From positions 124,001 through 188,000 of the forward strand of contig CBDCLU010000004.1 of the NCBI GenBank assembly GCA_965218765.1: DNA of 64,000 bases, in the 5' to 3' direction. The notes beneath the pieces are model-generated. The model had not been told where the DNA came from. It searched no databases and worked only from the letters and a program-made list of their open reading frames with translations. The DNA comes from JBBPYC01 sp965218765. GTDB lineage: Bacteria > Pseudomonadota > Gammaproteobacteria > Burkholderiales > Burkholderiaceae_C. How positions within the stretch are numbered: position 1 is the stretch's first letter; each line of letters starts with the position of its first letter. Of this stretch, positions 44,901-52,032 are shown in pieces. Made by a program: the position numbers and the translations under genes.

Positions 44901-45731
44901 ATGAATGCAACCCCCGTCACCCTGCGCTGGAGCGCGCTGGCTTGCGCGCTGACATTGGCCGGCTGCGCAGGCATGCCCGGCGGTATGGTGAGCACCGGCA
45001 GCAGCCCGACGGCCGTGACCGGCAGCGCAGCCGGGGGTACCAGCGCGGGCGCCAATCCAAGCCTGGAACGCTGCAGCGCGCCGCTGGGCACGCTGGCCGT
45101 GGACGACGGCCGCGGCAAGGAGTGGTATGCGAGCTTCGGCGCAGCGACCAAGGTCACCTCGATCGAGCCGTTGCTGCGGGTGGCTGTGCAGCAATCCAAC
45201 TGCTTTGTGATCACCGCAATCGGCAACTCACGCACGGACAGCCGGCTGTCGGCCATCACCGACAAGCAGCGCAATTCGGGCGAATACAGGGCGGGCTCGA
45301 ACCAGCAGAAGGGCCAGCGCGTGGCGGCCGACTACTTCCTCGAGCCATCCATCATCGTGGACAACGATTCGACCGGCAAAGTAGCGGCCGGGCTGGGTGG
45401 CCTGCTTGGTCGCGGCTTCGGTGCCGTCGCCGGTTCGCTGGAGAGCAAGGCATCAGTCGTGACCTTGAGCCTGTTCGACATCCGCTCGTCGGTGCAGGTC
45501 GGCATCTCCGAAGGCAACGCGACCGCGACCAACTACGGCGCCGCTTTGGGCGCTTTTGGCGGCGGTGCTGCAGCGGGTCTGGGCGGCTTCTCGCGCACGC
45601 CCGAAGGCAAGGCGACGGTGGCGGCTTTTGTGGACGCCTACAACAGCATGGTGGTTTCGCTGCGCAGCTACAAGGCGCAGGAAGTCAAGGGCGGACTGGG
45701 CCGCGGCGGGGTGCTGAAGGTCGGGCAATAA
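44901..45731 (+). CDS. CsgG/HfaB-like family lipoprotein
   Basis: 276 residues from the ATG at 44901. The signal ends LTLAGCAG, giving an acylated Cys. The mature part contains IEPLLRVAVQQSNCFVITAI, ADYFLEPSIIVDNDS and a Gly-rich stretch (LGGLLGRGFGAVAG), then SLFDIRSSVQVGISEGNA, which resemble the CsgG-type beta-sheet domain found in curli export pores and related lipoproteins. No curli genes are nearby, so a general cell-envelope role is more likely. A hairpin terminator follows. Confidence 0.75.
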   Translation: MNATPVTLRWSALACALTLAGCAGMPGGMVSTGSSPTAVTGSAAGGTSAGANPSLERCSAPLGTLAVDDGRGKEWYASFGAATKVTSIEPLLRVAVQQSNCFVITAIGNSRTDSRLSAITDKQRNSGEYRAGSNQQKGQRVAADYFLEPSIIVDNDSTGKVAAGLGGLLGRGFGAVAGSLESKASVVTLSLFDIRSSVQVGISEGNATATNYGAALGAFGGGAAAGLGGFSRTPEGKATVAAFVDAYNSMVVSLRSYKAQEVKGGLGRGGVLKVGQ

Positions 45732-45755
45732 AGCTGCTTGGGCGCGGTTCAGACG

Positions 45756-45781
45756 AAAACCCTCCTCCGGGAGGTTTTTTT
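45756..45781 (+). terminator. Hairpin terminator after the lipoprotein genes
   Basis: AAAACCCTCCTCCGGGAGGT followed by a seven-T run. The stem is short with one bulged base, but the U-tract and position 25 bp after the stop are typical of intrinsic termination. Confidence 0.75.
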
Positions 45782-45841
45782 CGTGGGCATCTCGCTTGAT
45801 CGCTGACCCAGCTCTTGAAGGACCAGCAGAGCACGAGGCAG

Positions 45842-46783
45842 CTAGCGCGTCACACCGGGTGAGAGCTTTTCGATCAGCCCGTTGATCTCTTCGAGCGACC
45901 CGAACTGGATCGCAAGTTCGCCCATGTCCTGCATGCGGCCACCGCGCTTGATGCGCTTCTTGATCCGGATTTCCACATCGGCGGCCAACAGGTCGGACAG
46001 CTGCTCTTCGATCCGCTTCAGATCATGTGACTTTTCCTGCCTGCGGTTGGGCGCTGCGGTCGGATCGGACTCGGCGCCCAGCTTCTTGACCAGGCTCTCG
46101 GCTTCGCGCACCGACAGCTTCCTGGCTGCGATCTGATTGGCAGCCGTGATCTGCTGTGCCTGCTTCAAACCCAGCAAGGCGCGCGCATGGCCCATTTCAA
46201 GATCGCCGGCCATCAGCATCGTCTGGACCGGCTCGGTCAGCTGCAGCAGCCGCAGCAGGTTGCTGGTGGCGCTGCGGGAGCGACCGACCGCCTGTGCGGC
46301 TTGCTCGTGGGTATGGCCGAACTCGGAGACCAGCCGCTGCAGCCCATGCGCCTGCTCCAGCGGATTGAGCTCCTCGCGCTGGATGTTCTCGATCAACGCC
46401 ATGGCGGCGGCCGATTCGTCGCTGACCATGCGCACCAGCACGGGGATCTCGGCCAGTCCGGCCAAGCCGGCCGCGCGGAAGCGTCGCTCGCCCGCAATGA
46501 TTTCGTACTTGCCGCTCCGTGTGCCGTCCGCCAATCGCCGCACCAGCACCGGCTGCAGTATCCCTTGCGCCTTGATGCTTTCAGCCAGCTCGTAGAGTCC
46601 GCCCTCGTCCATCTGCACGCGGGGTTGGTAGACGCCGGCAACGAGCTGGTCCAGCGGCAGCATGCTCGGCGTGTCCGGCGTATCGCTTTGCGTGTCGTCC
46701 CGCGCAAACGGTTGCTGCGTGCGCGGTCCCAGCAGCGCATCAAGGCCGCGCCCCAATCCTTTTGATTTCTTCGTGGTTGCCAT
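45842..46783 (-). CDS. parB: Chromosome partitioning protein ParB
   Basis: 313 residues. The CTP-binding domain has GERRFRAA and ENIQREELNPLEQAHGLQRL; the HTH is HTHEQAAQAVGRSRSATSNL. The C-terminal dimerisation domain is present. ParB loads onto parS and, with ParA, segregates the origin region. It lies 58 bp downstream of parA. Three parS-like sites are in the neighbouring mnmG and rsmG genes. Confidence 0.95.
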   Translation of the reverse strand: MATTKKSKGLGRGLDALLGPRTQQPFARDDTQSDTPDTPSMLPLDQLVAGVYQPRVQMDEGGLYELAESIKAQGILQPVLVRRLADGTRSGKYEIIAGERRFRAAGLAGLAEIPVLVRMVSDESAAAMALIENIQREELNPLEQAHGLQRLVSEFGHTHEQAAQAVGRSRSATSNLLRLLQLTEPVQTMLMAGDLEMGHARALLGLKQAQQITAANQIAARKLSVREAESLVKKLGAESDPTAAPNRRQEKSHDLKRIEEQLSDLLAADVEIRIKKRIKRGGRMQDMGELAIQFGSLEEINGLIEKLSPGVTR

Positions 46784-46841
46784 GCGAGTCGGGTTGGTGG
46801 TTTTGCCGGCTGCTTCTGCTATGAAAACAAAAGCGCCAGAT

Positions 46842-47612
46842 TCACAGCAGATCGCCGCGATCGATCAATTCCTGTGCGAATGTGAGGAAAGATTGGCTGC
46901 CTTTCGCGGACGGATCGAATACCACGCCGGGCAGGCCGTAGCTTGGCGCTTCTGCCAGCCGGACGTTGCGCGGGATCACGGTGTCGAACACCTTGTGGCC
47001 GAAGTGGGCCTTCAACTGGTCGCTGACCTGTTGCTGCAGCGTGATGCGCGGATCGAACATCATGCGCAGCAGGCCGATCAGCTTGAGGTCTCGGTTCATG
47101 CGGGCATGCACCTGCTTGATCGTGTTGACCAAGTCGGTCAGCCCTTCGAGCGCGAAGTATTCGCACTGCATCGGCACGATCACGCCGTGCGCCGTGCACA
47201 GGCCGTTCAACGTCAGCAGGGACAGCGCAGGCGGGCAATCGATCAGCACATAGTCGTCGTCGCGCGTCTCGGCCCGAACCGCGACTCGCAGCCGCGATTC
47301 GCGGCGTGGGACGTCGACCAGCTCGATTTCCGCACCTGCGAGATCACGATTTGCGCCGACCAGATCATACCCGCCGGATTCACTGGACTGGCGTGCCTGC
47401 GTCAAGGTTGCCGCTTCCAACAGCACGTCATAGACGGTGAGCTTCAAGCTGCGTTTGTCGATACCGGACCCCATCGTGGCATTTCCCTGCGGATCCAGGT
47501 CGATCAGAAGCACTCGCTTGCCGAGCTTTGCTAGCCCGGCTGCAAGGTTCACTGCAGTGGTGGTTTTACCGACCCCGCCCTTTTGGTTCGCGACGCAGAA
47601 AATTCGCGCCAT
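46842..47612 (-). CDS. parA: Chromosome partitioning ATPase ParA (Soj)
   Basis: 256 residues from the ATG at 47610-47612. Deviant Walker A KGGVGKTTTAVNLAAGLA is near residue 11, Walker A' is LLIDLDPQGNATMGSG, and Walker B is YVLIDCPPALSLLTLNG. This short form without an N-terminal HTH is the chromosomal type. The frame extends upstream to 47696, but GGGG upstream of 47612 and the conserved start MARIFCVANQKGG favour the annotated start. Confidence 0.95.
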   Translation of the reverse strand: MARIFCVANQKGGVGKTTTAVNLAAGLAKLGKRVLLIDLDPQGNATMGSGIDKRSLKLTVYDVLLEAATLTQARQSSESGGYDLVGANRDLAGAEIELVDVPRRESRLRVAVRAETRDDDYVLIDCPPALSLLTLNGLCTAHGVIVPMQCEYFALEGLTDLVNTIKQVHARMNRDLKLIGLLRMMFDPRITLQQQVSDQLKAHFGHKVFDTVIPRNVRLAEAPSYGLPGVVFDPSAKGSQSFLTFAQELIDRGDLL

Positions 47613-47698
47613 CAACCCCCCCTGGGGTCCAGTAGTCGGAGAAGTTGATCGGTTGTCTTGAGTTTCATGGAGGCGCCGGGCAGAGATTGCAGGCAATT

Positions 47699-48397
47699 TT
47701 ACGATGCGCCCCGCCCCTGCTCACGCAGACGCATCCACACGAGACATCGCGATTCGTCAAGCGATGGCACTGAGATTGGTTCCACGTGGAACACCTCGAC
47801 CGCTTCAGGCAGCTCAGCCATTTCGTCGGCAGGCACCCTTGCCTTCATCGCCATCCAGCAGCCCTCTGGTGCCAATAGCTGAGCGGTCGAGTCGACCAGT
47901 GCGCTCAGCGATGAAAAAGCACGGGCTGTGATGATTGGGTATTGCACGGCGGCAGCGTCATCATGCAACTGCTCGACTCTTCCATGAATCGCTTTCAGAT
48001 TCGGTAGGCGCAACTGCGTAATCGTTTGGCGAAGGAATGCAACCTTCTTATGCACCGCGTCTACACAACAGACTTGCAGACGCGGCTCGCAGACTGCGAA
48101 CACCAACCCTGGCAGGCCAGCACCGGAGCCCACATCGAGGATCTGGACTGCCGACGGCTGATTATCCAGACCCAGGGAGCCTGCAAGTTGCCGACGCATT
48201 GGTGCAACCACCGCCATGCAGTCGAACAAATGATGCGTCAGCATCGCTTGCGGATCCCGCAACGCCGTCAGGTTGTAAACCCTGTTCCACTTCTGCAGTA
48301 GCGCGAGGTAGTCCAACAGGCGCTGGACGGCATCGTCATCCAGTGTCAGTTGCAGGGAGTGCGCTGCTTGAATGAGTGACGCCCGCGCCTCAAGCAC
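47699..48397 (-). CDS. rsmG: 16S rRNA (guanine527-N7)-methyltransferase RsmG
   Basis: 232 residues if it begins at the GTG at 48395-48397 (VLEARASL), which overlaps the mnmG stop by 8 bp; an upstream GTG at 48466 would lengthen the overlap to 77 bp. The SAM motif ILDVGSGAGLPGLVFAV and LQKWNRVYNLTALRD plus THHLFDCMAVV are RsmG hallmarks. It methylates G527 of 16S rRNA. A parS-like palindrome lies within the coding sequence at 47778-47793. Confidence 0.93.
   Translation of the reverse strand: MLEARASLIQAAHSLQLTLDDDAVQRLLDYLALLQKWNRVYNLTALRDPQAMLTHHLFDCMAVVAPMRRQLAGSLGLDNQPSAVQILDVGSGAGLPGLVFAVCEPRLQVCCVDAVHKKVAFLRQTITQLRLPNLKAIHGRVEQLHDDAAAVQYPIITARAFSSLSALVDSTAQLLAPEGCWMAMKARVPADEMAELPEAVEVFHVEPISVPSLDESRCLVWMRLREQGRGAS
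47778..47793. other. parS: parS-like site in rsmG (GTTCCACGTGGAAC core)
   Basis: GGTTCCACGTGGAACA contains a perfect 14-bp palindrome. This variant with GTTCCACGTGGAAC is the type used by Pseudomonas ParB. It is 165 bp upstream of the parA start. Confidence 0.7.
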
Positions 48398-50396
48398 TGG
48401 AACCGGCGTGAATGGTGTTCGTACCGTCTGCGCTGGCAGCACTGCCAACTGAGCCGGCAAGCCCACCGCGTCGCTTCAAATGCACCAGCAACAGCGATAC
48501 GGTGGCAGGAGTTACACCCGGGATTCGTGCTGCCTGACCAAGTGTTTCCGGCCGATGTTTCTGCAGCGTCTGCCGCGCTTCGAAGCTGATGGACGAGACC
48601 TGTGCATAGTCGAAATTGAGCGGAAGTGTGAGTTCCTCGAAACGCTGTGCGCGAGCCACTTCATCTTTTTGACGCTGCACGTAACCTGAATATTTTGCAG
48701 AGATCTCGATCTGCTCGACCACCGCTGGGTAAAGATCGCCCAACGTTTCACGTGAAACATCCAGACCACTTGGCGTCTGTGAGCCTCCTGCAGGATCAAG
48801 CGATGCGACGGACTCATAGCTGACGTTGGGCCGCTTCAACAACTCGGCAAGGCTGTATTCCCGTTCGATGGAGCGTCCCAGCGCGCGTTCTGCATCTACT
48901 TGGGACACATTGCGCGGTGAAACCCAGATCGACGACAAGCGCTGTGTTTCACGTGAAACAGCATCACGCTTGCGATTGAATGCATCCCAACGCGGATCGT
49001 CGATCAGCCCGAGCTGACGCCCTTGATCCGTAAGCCGCACGTCCGCGTTATCTTCGCGCAGTTGCAGCCTGAACTCGGCACGGCTGGTAAACATTCGATA
49101 TGGCTCAGTCACGCCTTGGGTAACCAGATCGTCAACCAAGACGCCCAGGTAAGCCTGATCGCGCGTCGGAATCCAGGCCTGTTCGCCACGACATTTGAGC
49201 GCAGCGTTGATGCCTGCGTGCAGGCCCTGTGCCGCCGCCTCTTCATAACCCGTGGTTCCGTTGATCTGCCCCGCGAAAAACAGGCGACGGATCGACTTGG
49301 TCTCGAAGCTCACTTTCAAGCTGCGGGGATCAAAGAAGTCGTATTCGATCGCATAGCCGGGACGCAGAATGTGTGCGTCTTCCAGTCCCGCAATCGAGCG
49401 CACCAGGTCATACTGCACGTCGAACGGCAAGCTGGTGCTGATGCCGTTCGGGTAAAACTCATGGGTGTTCAAGCCTTCAGGCTCCAGGAAAATCTGGTGA
49501 CTGTCCTTGCCCGCAAAACGATTCACCTTGTCCTCCACGCTCGGGCAATAGCGTGGGCCGACACCTTCGATCTTCCCGGTGAACATCGGGCTGCGATCAA
49601 AACCGGTACGGATGATTTCGTGCGTACGCGCATTCGTCTGGGTGATCCAGCAGGGCAGTTGGCGCGGATGCATCTGCGCATGGCCCATGAAGCTGAACAC
49701 CGGCATCGCGGCCAAAGCTCCTCCTGGCATCCCGTCACCGGGCTGCTCGACGCAACGGGAAAAGTCGATCGTGCGCCCGTCCAGTCGCGGCGGCGTGCCG
49801 GTCTTCAACCGTCCCTGCGGCAGCCGCAGCTCTTTCAGCCGCGCCGACAATGTCACCGCCGAAGGATCGCCAGCCCGCCCGGCAGAATGGTTGCTCAGAC
49901 CCACATGAATCTTGCCATCCAGAAAAGTGCCGGCGGTCAGCACAACCGCCTGCGCGTGAAACTCGATGCCCGAATGTGTGATCACGCCGCGCACCTCGTC
50001 ACCCTGCAGCACCAAGTCGTCCACCGCCTGCTGAAACAACCAGAGGTTCGGCTGGGTCTCCAGCCGGCGCCGGATCGCACCCCGATACAGCACGCGATCG
50101 GCCTGCGCACGCGTGGCGCGAACCGCGGGTCCTTTCGACGCATTCAGGATTCGGAACTGGATGCCGGCTTCATCCGCTGCCAGCGCCATCGCTCCGCCGA
50201 GCGCATCGATCTCCCGGACCAGATGCCCTTTGCCGATGCCACCGATCGACGGATTGCAGCTCATCTGACCGAGCGTCTCCAGGCTGTGTGACAACAGCAG
50301 CGTGCTCGCACCCATGCGCGCTGCCGCAAGCGCCGCTTCTGTTCCGGCATGGCCGCCGCCCACCACGATGACATCGAAGCGCTTGGGGTAAATCAT
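48390..50396 (-). CDS. mnmG: tRNA uridine 5-carboxymethylaminomethyl modification enzyme MnmG
   Basis: 668 residues from the ATG at 50394-50396 (MIYPKRFDVIVVGGGHAGTE); a TTG at 50414 is a weaker alternative. FAD motif VVGGGHAGTEAALAAARMG, CNPSIGGIGKGHLVREIDAL and GTFLDGKIHVG are MnmG signatures; the C-terminal helical domain ends with the rGYxxR-like segment. With MnmE it modifies the wobble uridine of several tRNAs. Two parS sequences lie within the gene without disturbing the reading frame. Upstream is a 490-bp gap that may relate to the replication origin. Confidence 0.95.
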   Translation of the reverse strand: MIYPKRFDVIVVGGGHAGTEAALAAARMGASTLLLSHSLETLGQMSCNPSIGGIGKGHLVREIDALGGAMALAADEAGIQFRILNASKGPAVRATRAQADRVLYRGAIRRRLETQPNLWLFQQAVDDLVLQGDEVRGVITHSGIEFHAQAVVLTAGTFLDGKIHVGLSNHSAGRAGDPSAVTLSARLKELRLPQGRLKTGTPPRLDGRTIDFSRCVEQPGDGMPGGALAAMPVFSFMGHAQMHPRQLPCWITQTNARTHEIIRTGFDRSPMFTGKIEGVGPRYCPSVEDKVNRFAGKDSHQIFLEPEGLNTHEFYPNGISTSLPFDVQYDLVRSIAGLEDAHILRPGYAIEYDFFDPRSLKVSFETKSIRRLFFAGQINGTTGYEEAAAQGLHAGINAALKCRGEQAWIPTRDQAYLGVLVDDLVTQGVTEPYRMFTSRAEFRLQLREDNADVRLTDQGRQLGLIDDPRWDAFNRKRDAVSRETQRLSSIWVSPRNVSQVDAERALGRSIEREYSLAELLKRPNVSYESVASLDPAGGSQTPSGLDVSRETLGDLYPAVVEQIEISAKYSGYVQRQKDEVARAQRFEELTLPLNFDYAQVSSISFEARQTLQKHRPETLGQAARIPGVTPATVSLLLVHLKRRGGLAGSVGSAASADGTNTIHAGSSA
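48744..48759. other. parS: parS site in mnmG (15 of 16 matches)
   Basis: CGTTTCACGTGAAACA differs from the Spo0J/ParB consensus TGTTTCACGTGAAACA only at the first base and has the perfect 14-bp palindromic core GTTTCACGTGAAAC. Confidence 0.85.
48945..48960. other. parS: parS site in mnmG (perfect 16-bp consensus)
   Basis: TGTTTCACGTGAAACA matches the ParB binding consensus at all sixteen positions. It is 201 bp from the other mnmG site. Confidence 0.93.
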
Positions 50397-50889
50397 TCGG
50401 GAGATGCCTTTCAATCAGGCTGCATCATGGCTGCCATGCAAATCAGACCGCGGATCGGCGTGGAGCCGCCGATGACCGCCTAAATGCTTCCAGAAACGAA
50501 TCAAGCGCGCGCGCCGCTCTACATGACCCGCGCCCGTCAAGGCAGCTGCAGACACAGCAGTTGCGCCGCTGCCTCGGCCGTTGCTTGAACCGCCTGCGGA
50601 CAAACCCAATTTTATCGGGTTGGCTCGACTTGCCGCGCGAATACAACGAAGCATCGCATCGAGCAAGGCAATACGGGGAAATCCTGATGCTGGGGCTACG
50701 TCGACTGTGCCGCAATCATGGTTATTCACGCATAATCAGCGGGTGTGTCTGGCTTTTTCACCGGACGCACATGTTTCGCGGTGCCAGCTTCAGTTTCGCG
50801 TCTTTGAAGTCAGTCGTCATCAATGAATGGTTTGTGGATAGCGCTCAATTGGACTCCATCGCTTCTTTGTTTTTTCAGGAGTCCCACAG
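50397..50889. other. Intergenic region with two near-consensus DnaA boxes
   Basis: A 493-bp gene-free stretch between mnmG and the RRM gene. TTATTCACG at 50722-50730 and TGTGGATAG (reverse of CTATCCACA) at 50833-50841 each differ by one base from the DnaA box TTATNCACA. The second half is less GC-rich than its surroundings. It must carry the promoters of mnmG and of the RRM gene. No tRNA or clear AT-rich unwinding element is present, so the origin interpretation is weak. Confidence 0.35.
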
Positions 50890-51291
50890 ATGGGCAGTAA
50901 ACTTTACGTAGGCAATTTGCCATATTCTTTTCGCGACGAAGATCTGCAACAGGCATTCGGCCAGTTCGGTTCGGTCGCCAGCGCCAAAGTCATGATGGAG
51001 CGGGACACCGGCCGTTCCAAAGGCTTCGGGTTCGTTGAAATGGGCAGCGATGCTGAGGCACAAGCTGCCATCGGCGGCATGAACGGCCAGTCTTACGGCG
51101 GCCGTGGTCTCGTCGTCAATGAAGCCCGTCCGATGGAAGCGCGTCCGCCGCGCACCGGTGGTGGTGGCGGTTACGGCGGCGGCGGTGGATACGGCGGTGG
51201 CGGCGGTGGTGGATACGGCGGTGGCGGCGGCGGTCGCAGTGGTGGCGGCGGTGGTGGATACGGTGGCGGCGGCGGCGGTCGCGGCTATTGA
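50890..51291 (+). CDS. Glycine-rich RRM RNA-binding protein
   Basis: 133 residues; AGGAG nine bases before the ATG. The RRM has RNP2 KLYVGNLPYS near residue 4 and RNP1 KGFGFVEMG near residue 44. The C-terminal 45 residues are Gly with repeating Tyr and occasional Arg/Ser (YGGGGG units). Such proteins are small RNA chaperones, often cold-induced in Proteobacteria and cyanobacteria. The repeat DNA is a run of GGC/GGT codons prone to slippage. An intrinsic terminator follows. Confidence 0.93.
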   Translation: MGSKLYVGNLPYSFRDEDLQQAFGQFGSVASAKVMMERDTGRSKGFGFVEMGSDAEAQAAIGGMNGQSYGGRGLVVNEARPMEARPPRTGGGGGYGGGGGYGGGGGGGYGGGGGGRSGGGGGGYGGGGGGRGY

Positions 51292-51349
51292 CCAGCACGC
51301 TGCTGCATCACCGACCAGCCAGTTGCTGATTCGGATTGCATGAGTGGAA

Positions 51350-51376
51350 GCCCTCCCGACGCGGAGGGCTTTTTTT
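51350..51376 (+). terminator. Intrinsic terminator after the RRM gene
   Basis: Perfect 7-bp stem GCCCTCC / GGAGGGC with a six-base loop (CGACGC), followed directly by seven T. A textbook Rho-independent terminator 58 bp downstream of the stop codon. Confidence 0.93.
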
Positions 51377-51553
51377 ATTTTTGTGCCCGGTGCAGTGAGA
51401 ACCGGACCCGGCATTCCTGCGACAAGCGCCACAGCGGTATCTGGACTAAGCTGATATGGCTGAGGCGCTGCCGCACAGATCAGCGTGACCTCCAAGCAAA
51501 ACGCTTTCTCAAGCGCTGCAGCTCTCTGTCCATTTCCTCAAGGGAAGCCTCAT

Positions 51554-52012
51554 ATGCCAACGCTGAACATCAACGGCAGGGACGTCGTCGTCAACGCCGA
51601 TGACGACACCCCGATCCTCTGGGCGCTGCGCGACACGCTGCAGATGACCGGCACCAAGTTCGGCTGCGGCGTCTCGCTATGCGGCGCCTGCACGGTGCAC
51701 TTGGACGGCGCAGCCATCCGCTCGTGCATCACGCCGGTGTCGGCAGCGGTCGGCAAGAAACTCAACACGATCGAATCGATGACCGATGACAAGGTCGGCC
51801 GGGCCGTGCAGGACGCCTGGGTCAAGCACGACGTCGCGCAGTGCGGCTACTGCCAGAGCGGCCAGGTGATGAGCGCAACCGCCTTGCTCAAGTCCACACC
51901 CAAGCCCAGCGCGACCGACATCGACAGCGCGATGGCCGGCAACATCTGCCGCTGCGGTACCTATGCGCGCATCCGTGCTGCCATCAACGATGCCGCGGCC
52001 ACGCTGGCTTGA
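51554..52012 (+). CDS. [2Fe-2S] subunit of an isoquinoline 1-oxidoreductase-like molybdenum hydroxylase (IorA-like)
   Basis: 152 residues from the ATG at 51554, with AGGGA upstream. First cluster: KFGCGVSLCGACTVHLDG with IRSC; second cluster: QCGYCQSGQVM and GNICRCGTYARI. No signal peptide is seen, in contrast to PaoA. It feeds electrons from the Mo subunit encoded 20 bp downstream. The substrate is an N-heterocycle or aldehyde by family. Confidence 0.92.
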   Translation: MPTLNINGRDVVVNADDDTPILWALRDTLQMTGTKFGCGVSLCGACTVHLDGAAIRSCITPVSAAVGKKLNTIESMTDDKVGRAVQDAWVKHDVAQCGYCQSGQVMSATALLKSTPKPSATDIDSAMAGNICRCGTYARIRAAINDAAATLA

Positions 52013-52032
52013 ACGGCAAAAAGGACCTCATC

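Noticed and set aside
44901..45731. Curli secretion pore CsgG
   Set aside because: Only a CsgG-like domain is suggested and no other csg genes are near; kept as a general CsgG-like lipoprotein.
51160..51291. GC-rich GGC/GGT repeats as a tandem repeat or CRISPR-like array
   Set aside because: They encode the Gly/Tyr-rich tail of the RRM protein; no spacers.
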